This document shows, one piece after another, positions 16,657 through 25,548 of a DNA stretch of 52,555 bases; position 1 is the first letter of the stretch, and every line of letters starts with the position of its first letter. The stretch spans positions 1 through 52,555 of the forward strand of contig CALFBH010000047.1 in the NCBI GenBank assembly GCA_937951615.1, in the 5' to 3' direction. The position numbers and the translations under genes are program-made. The DNA is from an uncultured Saprospiraceae bacterium (GTDB taxonomy: Bacteria > Bacteroidota > Bacteroidia > Chitinophagales > Saprospiraceae). A model generated the notes under the pieces. That model made no database searches and was not told the origin of the DNA. It was given only the letters and a program-made list of their open reading frames with translations.

Positions 16657-17022
16657 TTAACTTCCTAACACATCATCCTTTGTACCTCCGGCAATTACCA
16701 TCACTTCATCAATAAGATTTTGTGGTACGTTCAGTTGCTCCAATGTGCTGGACAAGTGTCCTGCTACAGCATTAAAGTGGGCTTCAGTCAGTGACATTCG
16801 GGCATGTGCATCGCGCATACTTTTGCCCGTATAAGCCATTGGTGCACCGAAAGCATAAGCGAGAAAGGCTTTTTGTTTGCCCCTTTGTCGCTTCATATCT
16901 GTAGTGGTAAAAAAATGTTTAATTGTATCATCTGCCAATACTTTCTCATAAAAAATATCAACGGCTGCATTGACGGCGTCCATTCCGCCAATTTTATCGA
17001 ATAAAGTTTGTTCTGTGTCCAT
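16657..17022 (-). CDS. Group 1 truncated haemoglobin
   Basis: A 121-residue protein with the 2-on-2 globin pattern. The proximal (F8) histidine is His73 in RDAHARM, a Tyr at the B10 position is in IFYEKVLAD, and Gln50 fits the E11 site, the set of residues that stabilises bound oxygen in the trHbN group. GG at 12-13 and PMAYTGKSM are also typical. It is a soluble heme protein binding O2 or NO; nitric oxide detoxification is the usual role. Monocistronic, convergent with the cytochrome b5-like gene. Confidence 0.93.
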   Translation of the reverse strand: MDTEQTLFDKIGGMDAVNAAVDIFYEKVLADDTIKHFFTTTDMKRQRGKQKAFLAYAFGAPMAYTGKSMRDAHARMSLTEAHFNAVAGHLSSTLEQLNVPQNLIDEVMVIAGGTKDDVLGS

Positions 17023-17308
17023 ATTACTTATTATTTTATTGTTTCTAATATAATAAAATCACGAATAAATCAGTGAATTATATCTTGTGACATTTTTTCA
17101 GTTGTCCAATTTATAACATTTTCTTATACTTTTAAAAAAATCATTGCTTTTTTATGTAGAAAAGTGTGCATTTAAATTTTTCTTGTTCATTAACAACAAA
17201 ATAACACTCTAAAAGCAGGATAAGACCCTATTTTAGCGTTTTAACGATAGACTTTATTTTCTTTTTTCCATCTTTCTGTTTTTACAATTCACAATTTGAT
17301 TTATTCCT

Positions 17309-17316
17309 TATCTTTG
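17309..17316 (+). promoter_or_regulatory. -7 box directly before the patatin-like gene
   Basis: TATCTTTG is an exact TAnnTTTG match and ends five bases before the ATG at 17322. Only a poor -33 element is present. Use of this box would give a leaderless or nearly leaderless mRNA. The rest of the 299-bp spacer (17023-17321) is AT-rich with no gene. Confidence 0.45.
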
Positions 17317-17321
17317 CAGGC

Positions 17322-20300
17322 ATGTCTGAAAAAAATATACGCAGAGAGGTTCATATAACCAGCTTTAAAAAGGTGAGGGAGGCTGAGCGCGTATATCTGG
17401 ACGCCAGACGTCGGCAAAGCAAAATTACGGAAGAAGAAATATTAGATGGTAGCTGGGGAATAGCGGGATCTAATGGAGGTGCAAGAGCAGCTGTTTTGCT
17501 GCTAGGTGTCATGCGGAAATTAATGGAAAAAGACTTTTTTCGACGCATCGACTACCTCAGTGCTGTGGAAGGAAGTGGGCTGATGGCTGCCTGTTTTACC
17601 TCACTGGTCACTGGAAAAAAATCTACGACTGGAAAATTTGGAAGCCAGGCACACAATACCCCATTTTGTCCAAACACCAATACGACAATGGACAAGGATA
17701 ATTTGAAAGTCACGCCTGACCAACAAATTGCCCACCTGAAAAGTAATATCCTCAATGTGAATCCCCATTTCTGGAAAAATCTGGGCAAAGGGCGCGGCTT
17801 ATTTGGAATTGGACTTTCGGGGTTTTCTTATGGACTGGCGATTTTCTTTCTTATTCTTTTTAGTTGGATGGCTTTGCACCATGCTTACCTCTACTGGGTA
17901 TCTGATGGTCAGTTTCAAGACATGCTCCAAAAATATCGGGGCAATCCGGTTTTATGGTCTCATGGCGTTTTGTTCGGACTATCTGAAGTCAAAAGGACGC
18001 TGCTTAGCTTTCAAGGTTGTCTCGCTGCCGGACTCGCTGCCGGAGCAGGTTTTATATTTAGCTTGATCTTTTTCCTGTTTTACCTGCGTCCTTCACTAAG
18101 CGACCAGGTGAGCGATATTCTCATAGAAGTCAAGGTCAAAGAGTACTATTATTTGGGCTTCATTTTCACCTATGTTAGTTTATTTACCATGGGCTGGTTT
18201 GTACAACCTGACAATTACTGGCTTGTTTTTGTGATGCCCATTGGATTGATGTTTGGTGTAATGGTGAGTAGTATGCTGGGGTCATTTATTACCCGACAAA
18301 TGGCGGTGGAGGATGAAAACCGGCGGGCTTTAGTAGCAGAAATCAGTACTGCTGGTTTTCTGATGTTGCTGGCGGCATTGGCATTTCCTTTCCTTCTCAT
18401 CACGCTGCTGCTGGCTGGTGGCTGGATTACATTGCTTTGTTCTTTGATTTGCTTTCTGATTGGGGCGCAAATTACCTTTTCGAGAATAAAAAGACTGAGT
18501 ACCATTCAGGCAATGCGCTGGCGTGGGAATAGCTGGCCCAACTTATTTCTCGGACTTTTTGTGGCATTATTATTTGCCACCACAGGCAAACTCCTACTTC
18601 ATCTGGCAGGAATATATGGAGGTGAGTACAGCTATCTCTGGTATGTGCTGGGCTTTATCATTCCCAGTGCATTATTGCTTGGCTTCAAACTGGTCGTCAA
18701 GAAAACGCAGTATAATAGTTTGCACAATCATTTCAAAAACAGAAAAAGTAAAATATACTTATCTACAATTTCAAGAAAAAAAGACAAACTCAGAGATGAT
18801 ACCGATCTCTTATTGCACCAAATCAATAATACTGCACACGGACCTTATCTCATTCTCAATGCGGCACTAAATGTTCATTCATCTGCAGATAGCAATACCC
18901 GAAAAAAGAAAGCCAGTCCTTTTGTATTTACAAAATATTTTGTCGGCTCTCATAAAACAGGTTATACCAAAACAAAAGCCTATGAAAGCGGTGATCTGAC
19001 CCTTGCAGACGCCATGATGTGTTCTGCAGCAACCTATCATTCCGGTATGGGCGTACATGGATTTTACGGTCAGGCTTTTCTATTTACGCTGCTCAATTTG
19101 CGTCTTGGGTCTTGGTTGCCCAATCCCTGGTACGACCGCGCTACAGAGATACGACATTCACGAGGCAAAAGCCGCTTTACGAATTTCATTCGGGAATTTA
19201 TGAATCGGTTTTCTACCCGTGCATTGGCTGTCAATATTTCGAGTGGCATGCATACGGGAGATTATTGGGGATTGACACCATTATTTGAACGCCATTGTGA
19301 AAACATCATTTTATGCGACTTCAGAAGTCCGACCGACTTGATTCCCGGTGAGCTGGATTTTACGCCCATTCGTGCTATTGCTGCGCAATATAATGTTCGG
19401 TTGATTGATTTGAAAACAGAAGATCTTCGTCCTGAAAATTCGGACGATTCAACGCTTTGTGAAAAAAATGTGCTGACTTGCAAATTGTCCTATGAAGATG
19501 GTACAACAGGGAGATTATATTATATGAAATCATCTTTGAGCAAAGCACTTCCAGATAGCATCCTCGAATACCATGACAGTCATGCTAGTTTTCCGAGTCG
19601 ATTCAATTCTGACTCCAAACAACCTGACTTACAATTTAATTCTTTTGTAGAATTAGGCGAAAGCCTGTCCGAACAGTTTCTCGCACTTCGCCATCAGGCC
19701 GAGTTGAAAGACTTTGACGAGCTAATTGGTTTAAGAATTGGGCAAATTGACGAAGAAGTGGAAAAAAATGAACAGCAGCAGAAAGAACTGGAGGAGTTTG
19801 AAAATATACTGGCAGAACGAATTGCACAGATTGACCAGGAAATCAAACTGGATGCACTTACTTATGACAGCCTGCAAAGAGAGGAAGAAATGCTGGTCAA
19901 AAAACTAACCCGATTCCGCGAAGAAAAAGTCCTGGTATCAGATGTAGAGAAAAAATTTGAACTGGAGCAACGCATTCAGGATATGGAAGAAGAGTTGGTT
20001 AAATTAAGAGGCATCATCAGCCAGACAGAAAAAGAACGCCCCATCGTTAAGTTCGGCACGCTCCAACGCCTCATTGATAATATACTGCTACTGATTCAGC
20101 GCAACCTGTTGAATAAAAACAGAATGAATGCCGACCGCGAAATACTGATCAAAAAACAGACTTATATAGACGAAGTGCTTTCCAAACAGCTCATCGACAT
20201 GAATGAACATCAGGTCACCGCAGAAATTCAAGAAGTCAAAAAAATCCTCGATGAAGTAGAACAAAAACTCGAATCAGCAGGTATAAACACCTATAATATC

Positions 20301-20351
20301 AGCATTGCTGAAATCCGGCGAGTACTGACTAAGTTGCTGGATATTAAATAA
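17322..20351 (+). CDS. Patatin-like membrane protein with coiled coil, catalytic residues lost
   Basis: A 1009-residue protein. The N-terminal segment has the patatin glycine loop (GIAGSNGGARAAVLLLGVM) and the nucleophile-elbow region (DYLSAVEGSG, residues 77-86), where family members usually have VSGGS/G. About eight membrane helices lie between residues 160 and 460. The second patatin half (about 490-690) contains SSGMHTGDYWGL at 640-650, where active members carry DGGHxxN; the catalytic Asp appears replaced by Ser. A long charged coiled coil fills about 790-1005. It is therefore probably a non-catalytic or altered lipid-binding membrane scaffold. It is followed by the MtfA-like gene 53 bp later, probably in one operon. 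Confidence 0.75.
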   Translation: MSEKNIRREVHITSFKKVREAERVYLDARRRQSKITEEEILDGSWGIAGSNGGARAAVLLLGVMRKLMEKDFFRRIDYLSAVEGSGLMAACFTSLVTGKKSTTGKFGSQAHNTPFCPNTNTTMDKDNLKVTPDQQIAHLKSNILNVNPHFWKNLGKGRGLFGIGLSGFSYGLAIFFLILFSWMALHHAYLYWVSDGQFQDMLQKYRGNPVLWSHGVLFGLSEVKRTLLSFQGCLAAGLAAGAGFIFSLIFFLFYLRPSLSDQVSDILIEVKVKEYYYLGFIFTYVSLFTMGWFVQPDNYWLVFVMPIGLMFGVMVSSMLGSFITRQMAVEDENRRALVAEISTAGFLMLLAALAFPFLLITLLLAGGWITLLCSLICFLIGAQITFSRIKRLSTIQAMRWRGNSWPNLFLGLFVALLFATTGKLLLHLAGIYGGEYSYLWYVLGFIIPSALLLGFKLVVKKTQYNSLHNHFKNRKSKIYLSTISRKKDKLRDDTDLLLHQINNTAHGPYLILNAALNVHSSADSNTRKKKASPFVFTKYFVGSHKTGYTKTKAYESGDLTLADAMMCSAATYHSGMGVHGFYGQAFLFTLLNLRLGSWLPNPWYDRATEIRHSRGKSRFTNFIREFMNRFSTRALAVNISSGMHTGDYWGLTPLFERHCENIILCDFRSPTDLIPGELDFTPIRAIAAQYNVRLIDLKTEDLRPENSDDSTLCEKNVLTCKLSYEDGTTGRLYYMKSSLSKALPDSILEYHDSHASFPSRFNSDSKQPDLQFNSFVELGESLSEQFLALRHQAELKDFDELIGLRIGQIDEEVEKNEQQQKELEEFENILAERIAQIDQEIKLDALTYDSLQREEEMLVKKLTRFREEKVLVSDVEKKFELEQRIQDMEEELVKLRGIISQTEKERPIVKFGTLQRLIDNILLLIQRNLLNKNRMNADREILIKKQTYIDEVLSKQLIDMNEHQVTAEIQEVKKILDEVEQKLESAGINTYNISIAEIRRVLTKLLDIK

Positions 20352-20404
20352 TTAAGCACACCTTTAAAAACACATTTACTCATTCTATAATTCACTCATT
20401 ATAC

Positions 20405-21289
20405 ATGCCAGCCAACAAAATTATCGGATTATTCGTCATTATCGGTTTGCTCCTTTACTGGCAAACAAGCGGCACAGAAAACAGTGTTTTGACACTAGCT
20501 GCAGTTGCTGTAATTGCTGCGATTATTTATGTCTTTAAAGGGCAGATTAACCTTTGGTGGCACCAGAAATTTCCGCCGAGAATGCCCAAACATATTCAGC
20601 GGGTTTTGCTGGATTTCTATCCTTATTATAATGAATTAAATACAGTAGAACAAAATCGTTTTCAGGCAAGAATGGGCATTTTTAAAACCGATAAAGAATT
20701 TATCACCCCAGAAATGCCGGAAGTACCCGACGACATTCGTCACCTCATGATTGCTTCGGCTGTGCAGGTTTCTTTTGGTCGGAAAAAATTCTTATTGCCA
20801 CATTGGGGGGTTGTTGTGGTCTATCGAAACCCCTTCCGTTCTACGCAAATTCAGGAATACCACATCGGCGAAACCTTTATCGAAGATGGCGTCATTCTGT
20901 TGGCAACTGACCCTTATATTAAAGGACTGACCAAGCCGAAAGAAGGCTACGACATCGGCTTACATTATATGGCAAAAGCAATGCAATATGAAGATAAAAT
21001 AAGCAATAAAGACTTTTTATTTTTCAATGAAGAAAACGAGACTTCCCGCGAAACTTTCCTGCGTACCATGAGCCAAATTCGCGAGCGTGAGCATGTATAT
21101 GAAGATGCCTACGCACCACTACAGCCAGAAGATTTTTTCGGTTTGTGTGTGGAGCATTTTTTCCACGCGCCTGTGCAGTTTGAGGCTTTATTGCCCGACA
21201 CTTATAATGCCTTGAAAACTTTGTTGAATCAAGACCCACAAAACGCAAGTAATCCGGTGATTCAGCAAGATGTGGCCTATTTGAAATAA
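20405..21289 (+). CDS. MtfA/M90-like protein with degenerate zinc site
   Basis: A 294-residue protein with an N-terminal double membrane span (about 5-50), then the MtfA (peptidase family M90) fold: FPPRMPKHIQRVLLDFYPYY, LPHWGVVVVYRNPF and the late motif PEDFFGLCVEHFF. The HExxH zinc motif expected before YED is replaced by HYMAK (His187-Lys191); the third ligand, Glu250, remains. Active M90 peptidases need HExxH, so this one is probably not a peptidase. Together with the preceding degenerate patatin protein it may form a membrane complex. The leader is made of G-poor words (ACTCATTCTATAATTCACTC). Confidence 0.8.
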   Translation: MPANKIIGLFVIIGLLLYWQTSGTENSVLTLAAVAVIAAIIYVFKGQINLWWHQKFPPRMPKHIQRVLLDFYPYYNELNTVEQNRFQARMGIFKTDKEFITPEMPEVPDDIRHLMIASAVQVSFGRKKFLLPHWGVVVVYRNPFRSTQIQEYHIGETFIEDGVILLATDPYIKGLTKPKEGYDIGLHYMAKAMQYEDKISNKDFLFFNEENETSRETFLRTMSQIREREHVYEDAYAPLQPEDFFGLCVEHFFHAPVQFEALLPDTYNALKTLLNQDPQNASNPVIQQDVAYLK

Positions 21290-21380
21290 ATTGAGACGCA
21301 AGATTTTACGAAACGTTCACTCCAGCAGCAGCCTGTTCAATTGTGCTTGGCGTGAAATTTGCGGAAATATAAATCAACCT

Positions 21381-21406
21381 GTTTTTGAAATTTCTATTTC
21401 AAAAAC
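21381..21406. repeat. Perfect hairpin in the hemW upstream region
   Basis: GTTTTTGAAAT and ATTTCAAAAAC form perfect 11-bp arms around a TTCT loop. It lies 92 bp after the MtfA-like stop codon and is followed by a second, stronger hairpin (21434-21465). It could take part in termination or in control of hemW. Confidence 0.5.
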
Positions 21407-21433
21407 GATTAAGGTTTGTTTTGTGTGAATCAA

Positions 21434-21465
21434 AAAGCCTGATGCGGACAACCGTGTCAGGCTTT
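21434..21465 (+). terminator. Rho-independent terminator upstream of hemW
   Basis: AAAGCCTGA and TCAGGCTTT pair perfectly, with an inner CGG-ACAA-CCG stem, followed by CTTATTTTG. This is a strong GC-rich hairpin and a likely terminator for the patatin/MtfA-like operon. Confidence 0.7.
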
Positions 21466-21523
21466 CTTATTTTGGTTTAGTATCAAACAAATCACCAATC
21501 AACCAATCACGAGTCACCAAAAC

Positions 21524-22639
21524 ATGGGCATTTACATTCATATTCCTTTTTGCAAACAGGCTTGCCATTATTGCAATTTTCATTTTTCAACGTCTTTGAA
21601 ATATAAGTCGGAGATGGTAGAAGCCATTATAAGGGAAATTTATTTGCGTAAGCAGCAAAAAAGGCCTGTAGAAACGATCTACTTTGGTGGCGGCACGCCT
21701 TCTTTGTTGAGTCAGGAAGAGCTGAATCAGATTTTTGCAGCATTGAAGGATTGTTTTGATATTGCGCCTGATGCAGAAGTGACTTTAGAAGCCAATCCTG
21801 ATGATTTGAATCCTGAAAAACTTGCAGAGTTGAAGCAAACAAGCGTCAATCGACTGAGTATTGGTGTGCAGTCTTTTGCAGAAGCTGACCTCTTGTATAT
21901 GAATCGAGCGCATAATGCGGGCGAGGCAATAGCTTGTTTGCAAAATGCGCAGGCAGCCGGCTTCAATCAGCTCACAGCAGACCTCATTTATGGAACACCA
22001 GGCATGACGGATGCTACCTGGCAATCGAACCTGCAAAGGCTTTTTGATCTGAACATTCCACATATTTCATGCTACGCGCTCACCGTTGAACCCAACACGG
22101 CATTGGCTCATTTTATAAAAAAAGAAAAAGCACAGCCTGTAGATGAAGCCCAGGCAGCCCGGCAGTTTGAACTGCTAGTTTCAGCTATGTCGGCAAACGG
22201 ATATGAGCATTACGAAATCTCCAATTTTTGCAAACCAGGTCAATATAGTCGCCACAACACCGCTTACTGGCAAAGCAAATCTTATCTGGGCATTGGTCCA
22301 GCTGCACATGCTTTCGATGGCAAAAATCGGAGTTGGAATATTGCCAATAATGCGCAGTATATGAAGTCTATTCAGTCAGGTAAAATTCCCTCTGAAACAG
22401 AAATACTCTCTGAAACTGACCAATTTAATGAGTATGTGATGACTGGACTAAGAACAACCTGGGGCTGTTCATTGGCAAGAATAAAAAGTTGGGGAGCAGA
22501 TGTTGAACAGCATTTTTTACGTGCGATTGTGCCTTATTTGGACAATGGGCAGATGGTTCGAGAAGGAGATGTATTTCGCTTGAGCGATAGTGGGAAGTTT
22601 CTGTCAGACGGGATTATCAGCGACTTGTTTATGGTTTGA
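21524..22639 (+). CDS. hemW: Heme chaperone HemW (radical SAM)
   Basis: A 371-residue radical SAM protein. The cluster motif is CKQACHYCNF (Cys10, Cys14, Cys17), preceded by GIYIHIPF, the signature N-terminus of HemW and HemN-like proteins. YFGGGTPSLLS, SIGVQSF and the GYEHYEISNF segment follow, and a C-terminal HemW domain (about 280-371) is present. HemW binds and delivers heme to respiratory proteins and does not decarboxylate coproporphyrinogen. The leader is G-poor (CCAATCAACCAATCACG), ending CACCAAAACATG. The 3' end overlaps the opposite-strand kinase gene by 36 bp. Confidence 0.92.
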   Translation: MGIYIHIPFCKQACHYCNFHFSTSLKYKSEMVEAIIREIYLRKQQKRPVETIYFGGGTPSLLSQEELNQIFAALKDCFDIAPDAEVTLEANPDDLNPEKLAELKQTSVNRLSIGVQSFAEADLLYMNRAHNAGEAIACLQNAQAAGFNQLTADLIYGTPGMTDATWQSNLQRLFDLNIPHISCYALTVEPNTALAHFIKKEKAQPVDEAQAARQFELLVSAMSANGYEHYEISNFCKPGQYSRHNTAYWQSKSYLGIGPAAHAFDGKNRSWNIANNAQYMKSIQSGKIPSETEILSETDQFNEYVMTGLRTTWGCSLARIKSWGADVEQHFLRAIVPYLDNGQMVREGDVFRLSDSGKFLSDGIISDLFMV

Positions 22640-23941
22640 ACGTTTCTTCTTTTTTTGTTTTCCAATAGGAAGAAAAACACTAAATCTAGTCCCTTCTCCC
22701 AACTTCGAGTCCACTTCAATTCGCCCATTATATTTTTCAATAATTTTCTTACACAAGCCCAGACCTAAGCCTGTTCCGGAATATTCCTCAGCAGTGTGTA
22801 ATCGTCTAAAAAATTCAAATATTCGATCGTAATATTCTTCTTTCAAACCAATGCCATTGTCTGTAAAATGGAGAACCATAAAACGATTCGTCTTTGTTGT
22901 TGAAACAAAAACTTCAGGATTTAAGGACTCGTTATACTTTATGCCATTCTGAATTAAGTTTTGAAAAACAATAACAAAGTCGGCAGCTTCCCCAAAAAAA
23001 GAAGGTAGGTCTTCTGTGGCAATTTTCGCTTTTTGAGATTCAATATCGTGTTTCAAATTAAGGGTAACTTTTTTAAAAACCCGATTTAAATCTATCTCTA
23101 CATACTCCATCTCCCGATTTTTATTATCCACTTCAGAAATGATTAGAACTCCATCAATCAGTTCTCGCATTTGTATAGCACCAGTTTCCACAAAATCAAG
23201 ATATTCGCTGAGTTCCCCATAATTTTCTCTTTTTATATCTCGCTTAATCAGGTTTACAAAACTAACAATATTTCGAAGTGGAGATTTTAAATCGTGGGAA
23301 GCAATATAAGTAAATCGTTCTAACTCCTGTGTCTTTTGCTCCAATTCCCGATTCTTTTTCTGAAGCGATTCAATGTAATCCTGCTTTTTCCCTTCATAAA
23401 TAGAAAAGACGATAGATATCCAGCCGAGGCAAAGCAAGAAAACTACAATTTCGTCAATTGGATAATCGTGGACACCAAAAATGGGTTGGTAAAATGTTAT
23501 ATATAAAGTAGGTAAGATGAACAGAAAAATATTGTATGTAATCAATGAAGTCCGAAGCTTTTTTTGCTCCTTATACATCAGGTAGGTAATTACAATAGTC
23601 GCAACGGCTGCAATACTCTGACTAAAATGCCCTCCAATAGAAAGCATAGTCATTACATACCAGAGTGGAATGATGGTTGAAAAATAAAGTTTTGCTGTTT
23701 CAATCTGATGAAAGTGATGCAGGACAATCATGACTAAGTAAGTAATTGTCACCCCCATAGAGACCGTCATATACACATAATCGGTCGTGAACAAGTAAGT
23801 GCCTACAAAAATACCCAAAGACCCAAAACTTGTTAATGCACATATAATATTCAGCAGCCTCGTCAGTTTATTATCTTCCTGATGAGCATCTGAAATTCCC
23901 CTTGATTCAATAAATCGAAATATTGTTAAAAGATAATTCAT
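22604..23941 (-). CDS. Orphan membrane sensor histidine kinase
   Basis: A 445-residue kinase. Six hydrophobic segments fill about residues 25-190 and no large extracytoplasmic domain is present. A short coiled coil is followed by the HisKA phosphoacceptor (ASHDLKSPLRN) and a HATPase domain with N box (QNLIQNGIKYNE), G1 (DNGIGL) and G2 (GTGLGLGLCKKI). No response regulator is nearby, so the partner is elsewhere. The basic tail (KQKKKKRSNHK) is coded by the 36 bp that overlap the hemW 3' end on the other strand. Confidence 0.9.
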   Translation of the reverse strand: MNYLLTIFRFIESRGISDAHQEDNKLTRLLNIICALTSFGSLGIFVGTYLFTTDYVYMTVSMGVTITYLVMIVLHHFHQIETAKLYFSTIIPLWYVMTMLSIGGHFSQSIAAVATIVITYLMYKEQKKLRTSLITYNIFLFILPTLYITFYQPIFGVHDYPIDEIVVFLLCLGWISIVFSIYEGKKQDYIESLQKKNRELEQKTQELERFTYIASHDLKSPLRNIVSFVNLIKRDIKRENYGELSEYLDFVETGAIQMRELIDGVLIISEVDNKNREMEYVEIDLNRVFKKVTLNLKHDIESQKAKIATEDLPSFFGEAADFVIVFQNLIQNGIKYNESLNPEVFVSTTKTNRFMVLHFTDNGIGLKEEYYDRIFEFFRRLHTAEEYSGTGLGLGLCKKIIEKYNGRIEVDSKLGEGTRFSVFLPIGKQKKKKRSNHKQVADNPV

Positions 23942-24062
23942 AGTAAAACAGTGGAGTACTAAGCATTTTTCAGCTTATTATACGAAATTGTGAATGTTTT
24001 GTTGCTCCTAAACAAAAGCCTTATTTCGGTGTTTTATTGAAAGCAAATTAAATCAGCAAAAC

Positions 24063-25025
24063 ATGAAAAGACGCGATTTTATCAAAGGTTCCGCAATTGT
24101 CGGACTGACTGTAGCAGGTAATAAATTACTCGCTGCCAACTCTGGCATGTACCACGAAAATTCAAATCGGAAAATATACCGCATTCTGACCGCTGATGGC
24201 GTGAATGTAGGGACACTTCCGGTATTGCGTGCATTTGCGGGAAATCATCTCGACCATGTATCGCCTTATGTTTTGTTTGATGAATTTGGTCCGGTCGAAG
24301 TAAAAGCGGGCAGTGATCCTTTGCGCGTGGATGCACATCCTCATGCTGGCGTCACACCCACCACTTATTTCCTGGAAGGCACAGGACATCACAAAGACAG
24401 TCTAGATTATGATTTTCAAATAGGTAAAGGTGACTTTATGATGTTCAACTCAGGAAAAGGTGCGATACACATGGAAGAGTCGGGCAAACAGCTTTACGAT
24501 GAAGGCGGATTTTATCATGGTTTTCAAATCTGGCTAAACACGCCCTCAAAATACAAATTCATGAACCCGACTACCGCAGTACATCGCGAAAACCAGATGG
24601 ATATAATCAAAACAGATGATTATTCTATTAAAGTGGTACTAGGTGAATTGGGTGAAGCTAAGTCATCCATAGAATTGTTCTCACCAGCCTTTTATTATCA
24701 TGTAAAAATGAATGACGACACTCGTCTCGACATTCCGACCGAGCCAACACATAATGCGTTTATTTATGTCATAAAAGGCAAACTGGAAGTAGAAGGTGGG
24801 CGCGAACTGAAAGCCAATCAGGTCGCTTTGTATCAGCGTGGCGAAAGTCTTCTCAACTTATATGCAGAATGTGAGGCAGAATTTTTGGTTTTGGGCGGAC
24901 AGCCATTAGATGAAGTCGTTTATTCTTATGGACCCTTTGTGATGAATACAGAGGAACAAATCCAACAATGTTTTGCCAATTATCGTGCAGGCCGCATGGG
25001 TAATCCAGCAATGGTGAATCAGTAG
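24063..25025 (+). CDS. Tat-exported pirin family protein
   Basis: A 320-residue pirin with a twin-arginine signal (KRRDFIKGSAIVGLTVAG). The metal-binding residues of pirin are present: HPH in VDAHPHAGVTPTTY and the His-x-Glu of GAIHMEES in the N-terminal cupin, with GHHKDS between them. A second cupin covers about 210-300. Pirins bind iron and some oxidise quercetin; most are cytoplasmic, so export through Tat with the metal loaded is unusual. It is monocistronic with no recognisable partner. Confidence 0.88.
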   Translation: MKRRDFIKGSAIVGLTVAGNKLLAANSGMYHENSNRKIYRILTADGVNVGTLPVLRAFAGNHLDHVSPYVLFDEFGPVEVKAGSDPLRVDAHPHAGVTPTTYFLEGTGHHKDSLDYDFQIGKGDFMMFNSGKGAIHMEESGKQLYDEGGFYHGFQIWLNTPSKYKFMNPTTAVHRENQMDIIKTDDYSIKVVLGELGEAKSSIELFSPAFYYHVKMNDDTRLDIPTEPTHNAFIYVIKGKLEVEGGRELKANQVALYQRGESLLNLYAECEAEFLVLGGQPLDEVVYSYGPFVMNTEEQIQQCFANYRAGRMGNPAMVNQ

Positions 25026-25032
25026 ATTTTAG

Positions 25033-25308
25033 CTATTTCTGGTTCAATTCTTTCTGAACAGCAATAATGTAATCAGCTTCAACATCCAGAAGTTCCACAA
25101 TTTCAGCGATAGACATATTGTTCTGCAACATTTTGATTGCAATCAATTTTGTCTTTTTTTCAAGCCCTTTAATCACTCCTTTTTCCTGCCCTTTTTTCAG
25201 TCCCTTTTCAAGCCCTCTTTTAAAAAGTGCATTTTGCTCTAAGTCTAATATTAATGGCATACTTTCTCTAATTTTAGTTGTTTCTTCATCCAATTTACGC
25301 AATATCAT
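25033..25308 (-). CDS. Stand-alone C-terminal copy of the Rpn-like nuclease
   Basis: A 91-residue protein that duplicates the last 82 residues of the upstream Rpn-like gene. LRKLDEETTKIRESMPLILD and the next dozen residues are identical in both; the following tail has diverged (KGLKKGQEKGVIKGLEKK against RGLVKVLEKQRK) and ends with a matching helix (ADYIIAVQKEL / DDYIVAIQKEL). Its ATG overlaps the upstream stop in an ATGA, so it is translationally coupled. Either it is a displaced old 3' end left after recombination, or a small partner protein. In E. coli, a small C-terminal protein made inside an rpn gene has been reported to inhibit the full-length toxin, so an inhibitor role is plausible here. 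Confidence 0.7.
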   Translation of the reverse strand: MILRKLDEETTKIRESMPLILDLEQNALFKRGLEKGLKKGQEKGVIKGLEKKTKLIAIKMLQNNMSIAEIVELLDVEADYIIAVQKELNQK

Positions 25309-25548
25309 TCTCCATTTAATTCTTTTTGGATAGCAACAATATAGTCATCCTCCACTTCCAAAATAGCTGCAATTTCAGTAATGGGCATATTTCTATGCAA
25401 CATATTAATCACTGCTTTTCTTTGCTTTTCCAGCACTTTGACAAGTCCTCTTTCCAATCCCCTTTTAAAAAGTGCATTCTGTTCTAAATCTAATATTAAC
25501 GGCATACTTTCTCTAATTTTAGTTGTTTCTTCATCCAATTTACGCAAT
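25217..25548 (-). repeat. Tandem partial duplication, 87-bp near-identical units
   Basis: Bases 25217-25303 and 25462-25548 are the same length and differ at about four positions. The flanking parts of the two copies differ much more, although they encode related helices. This pattern, a conserved joint with diverged tails, is what recombination at a shared segment would leave. Confidence 0.75.
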
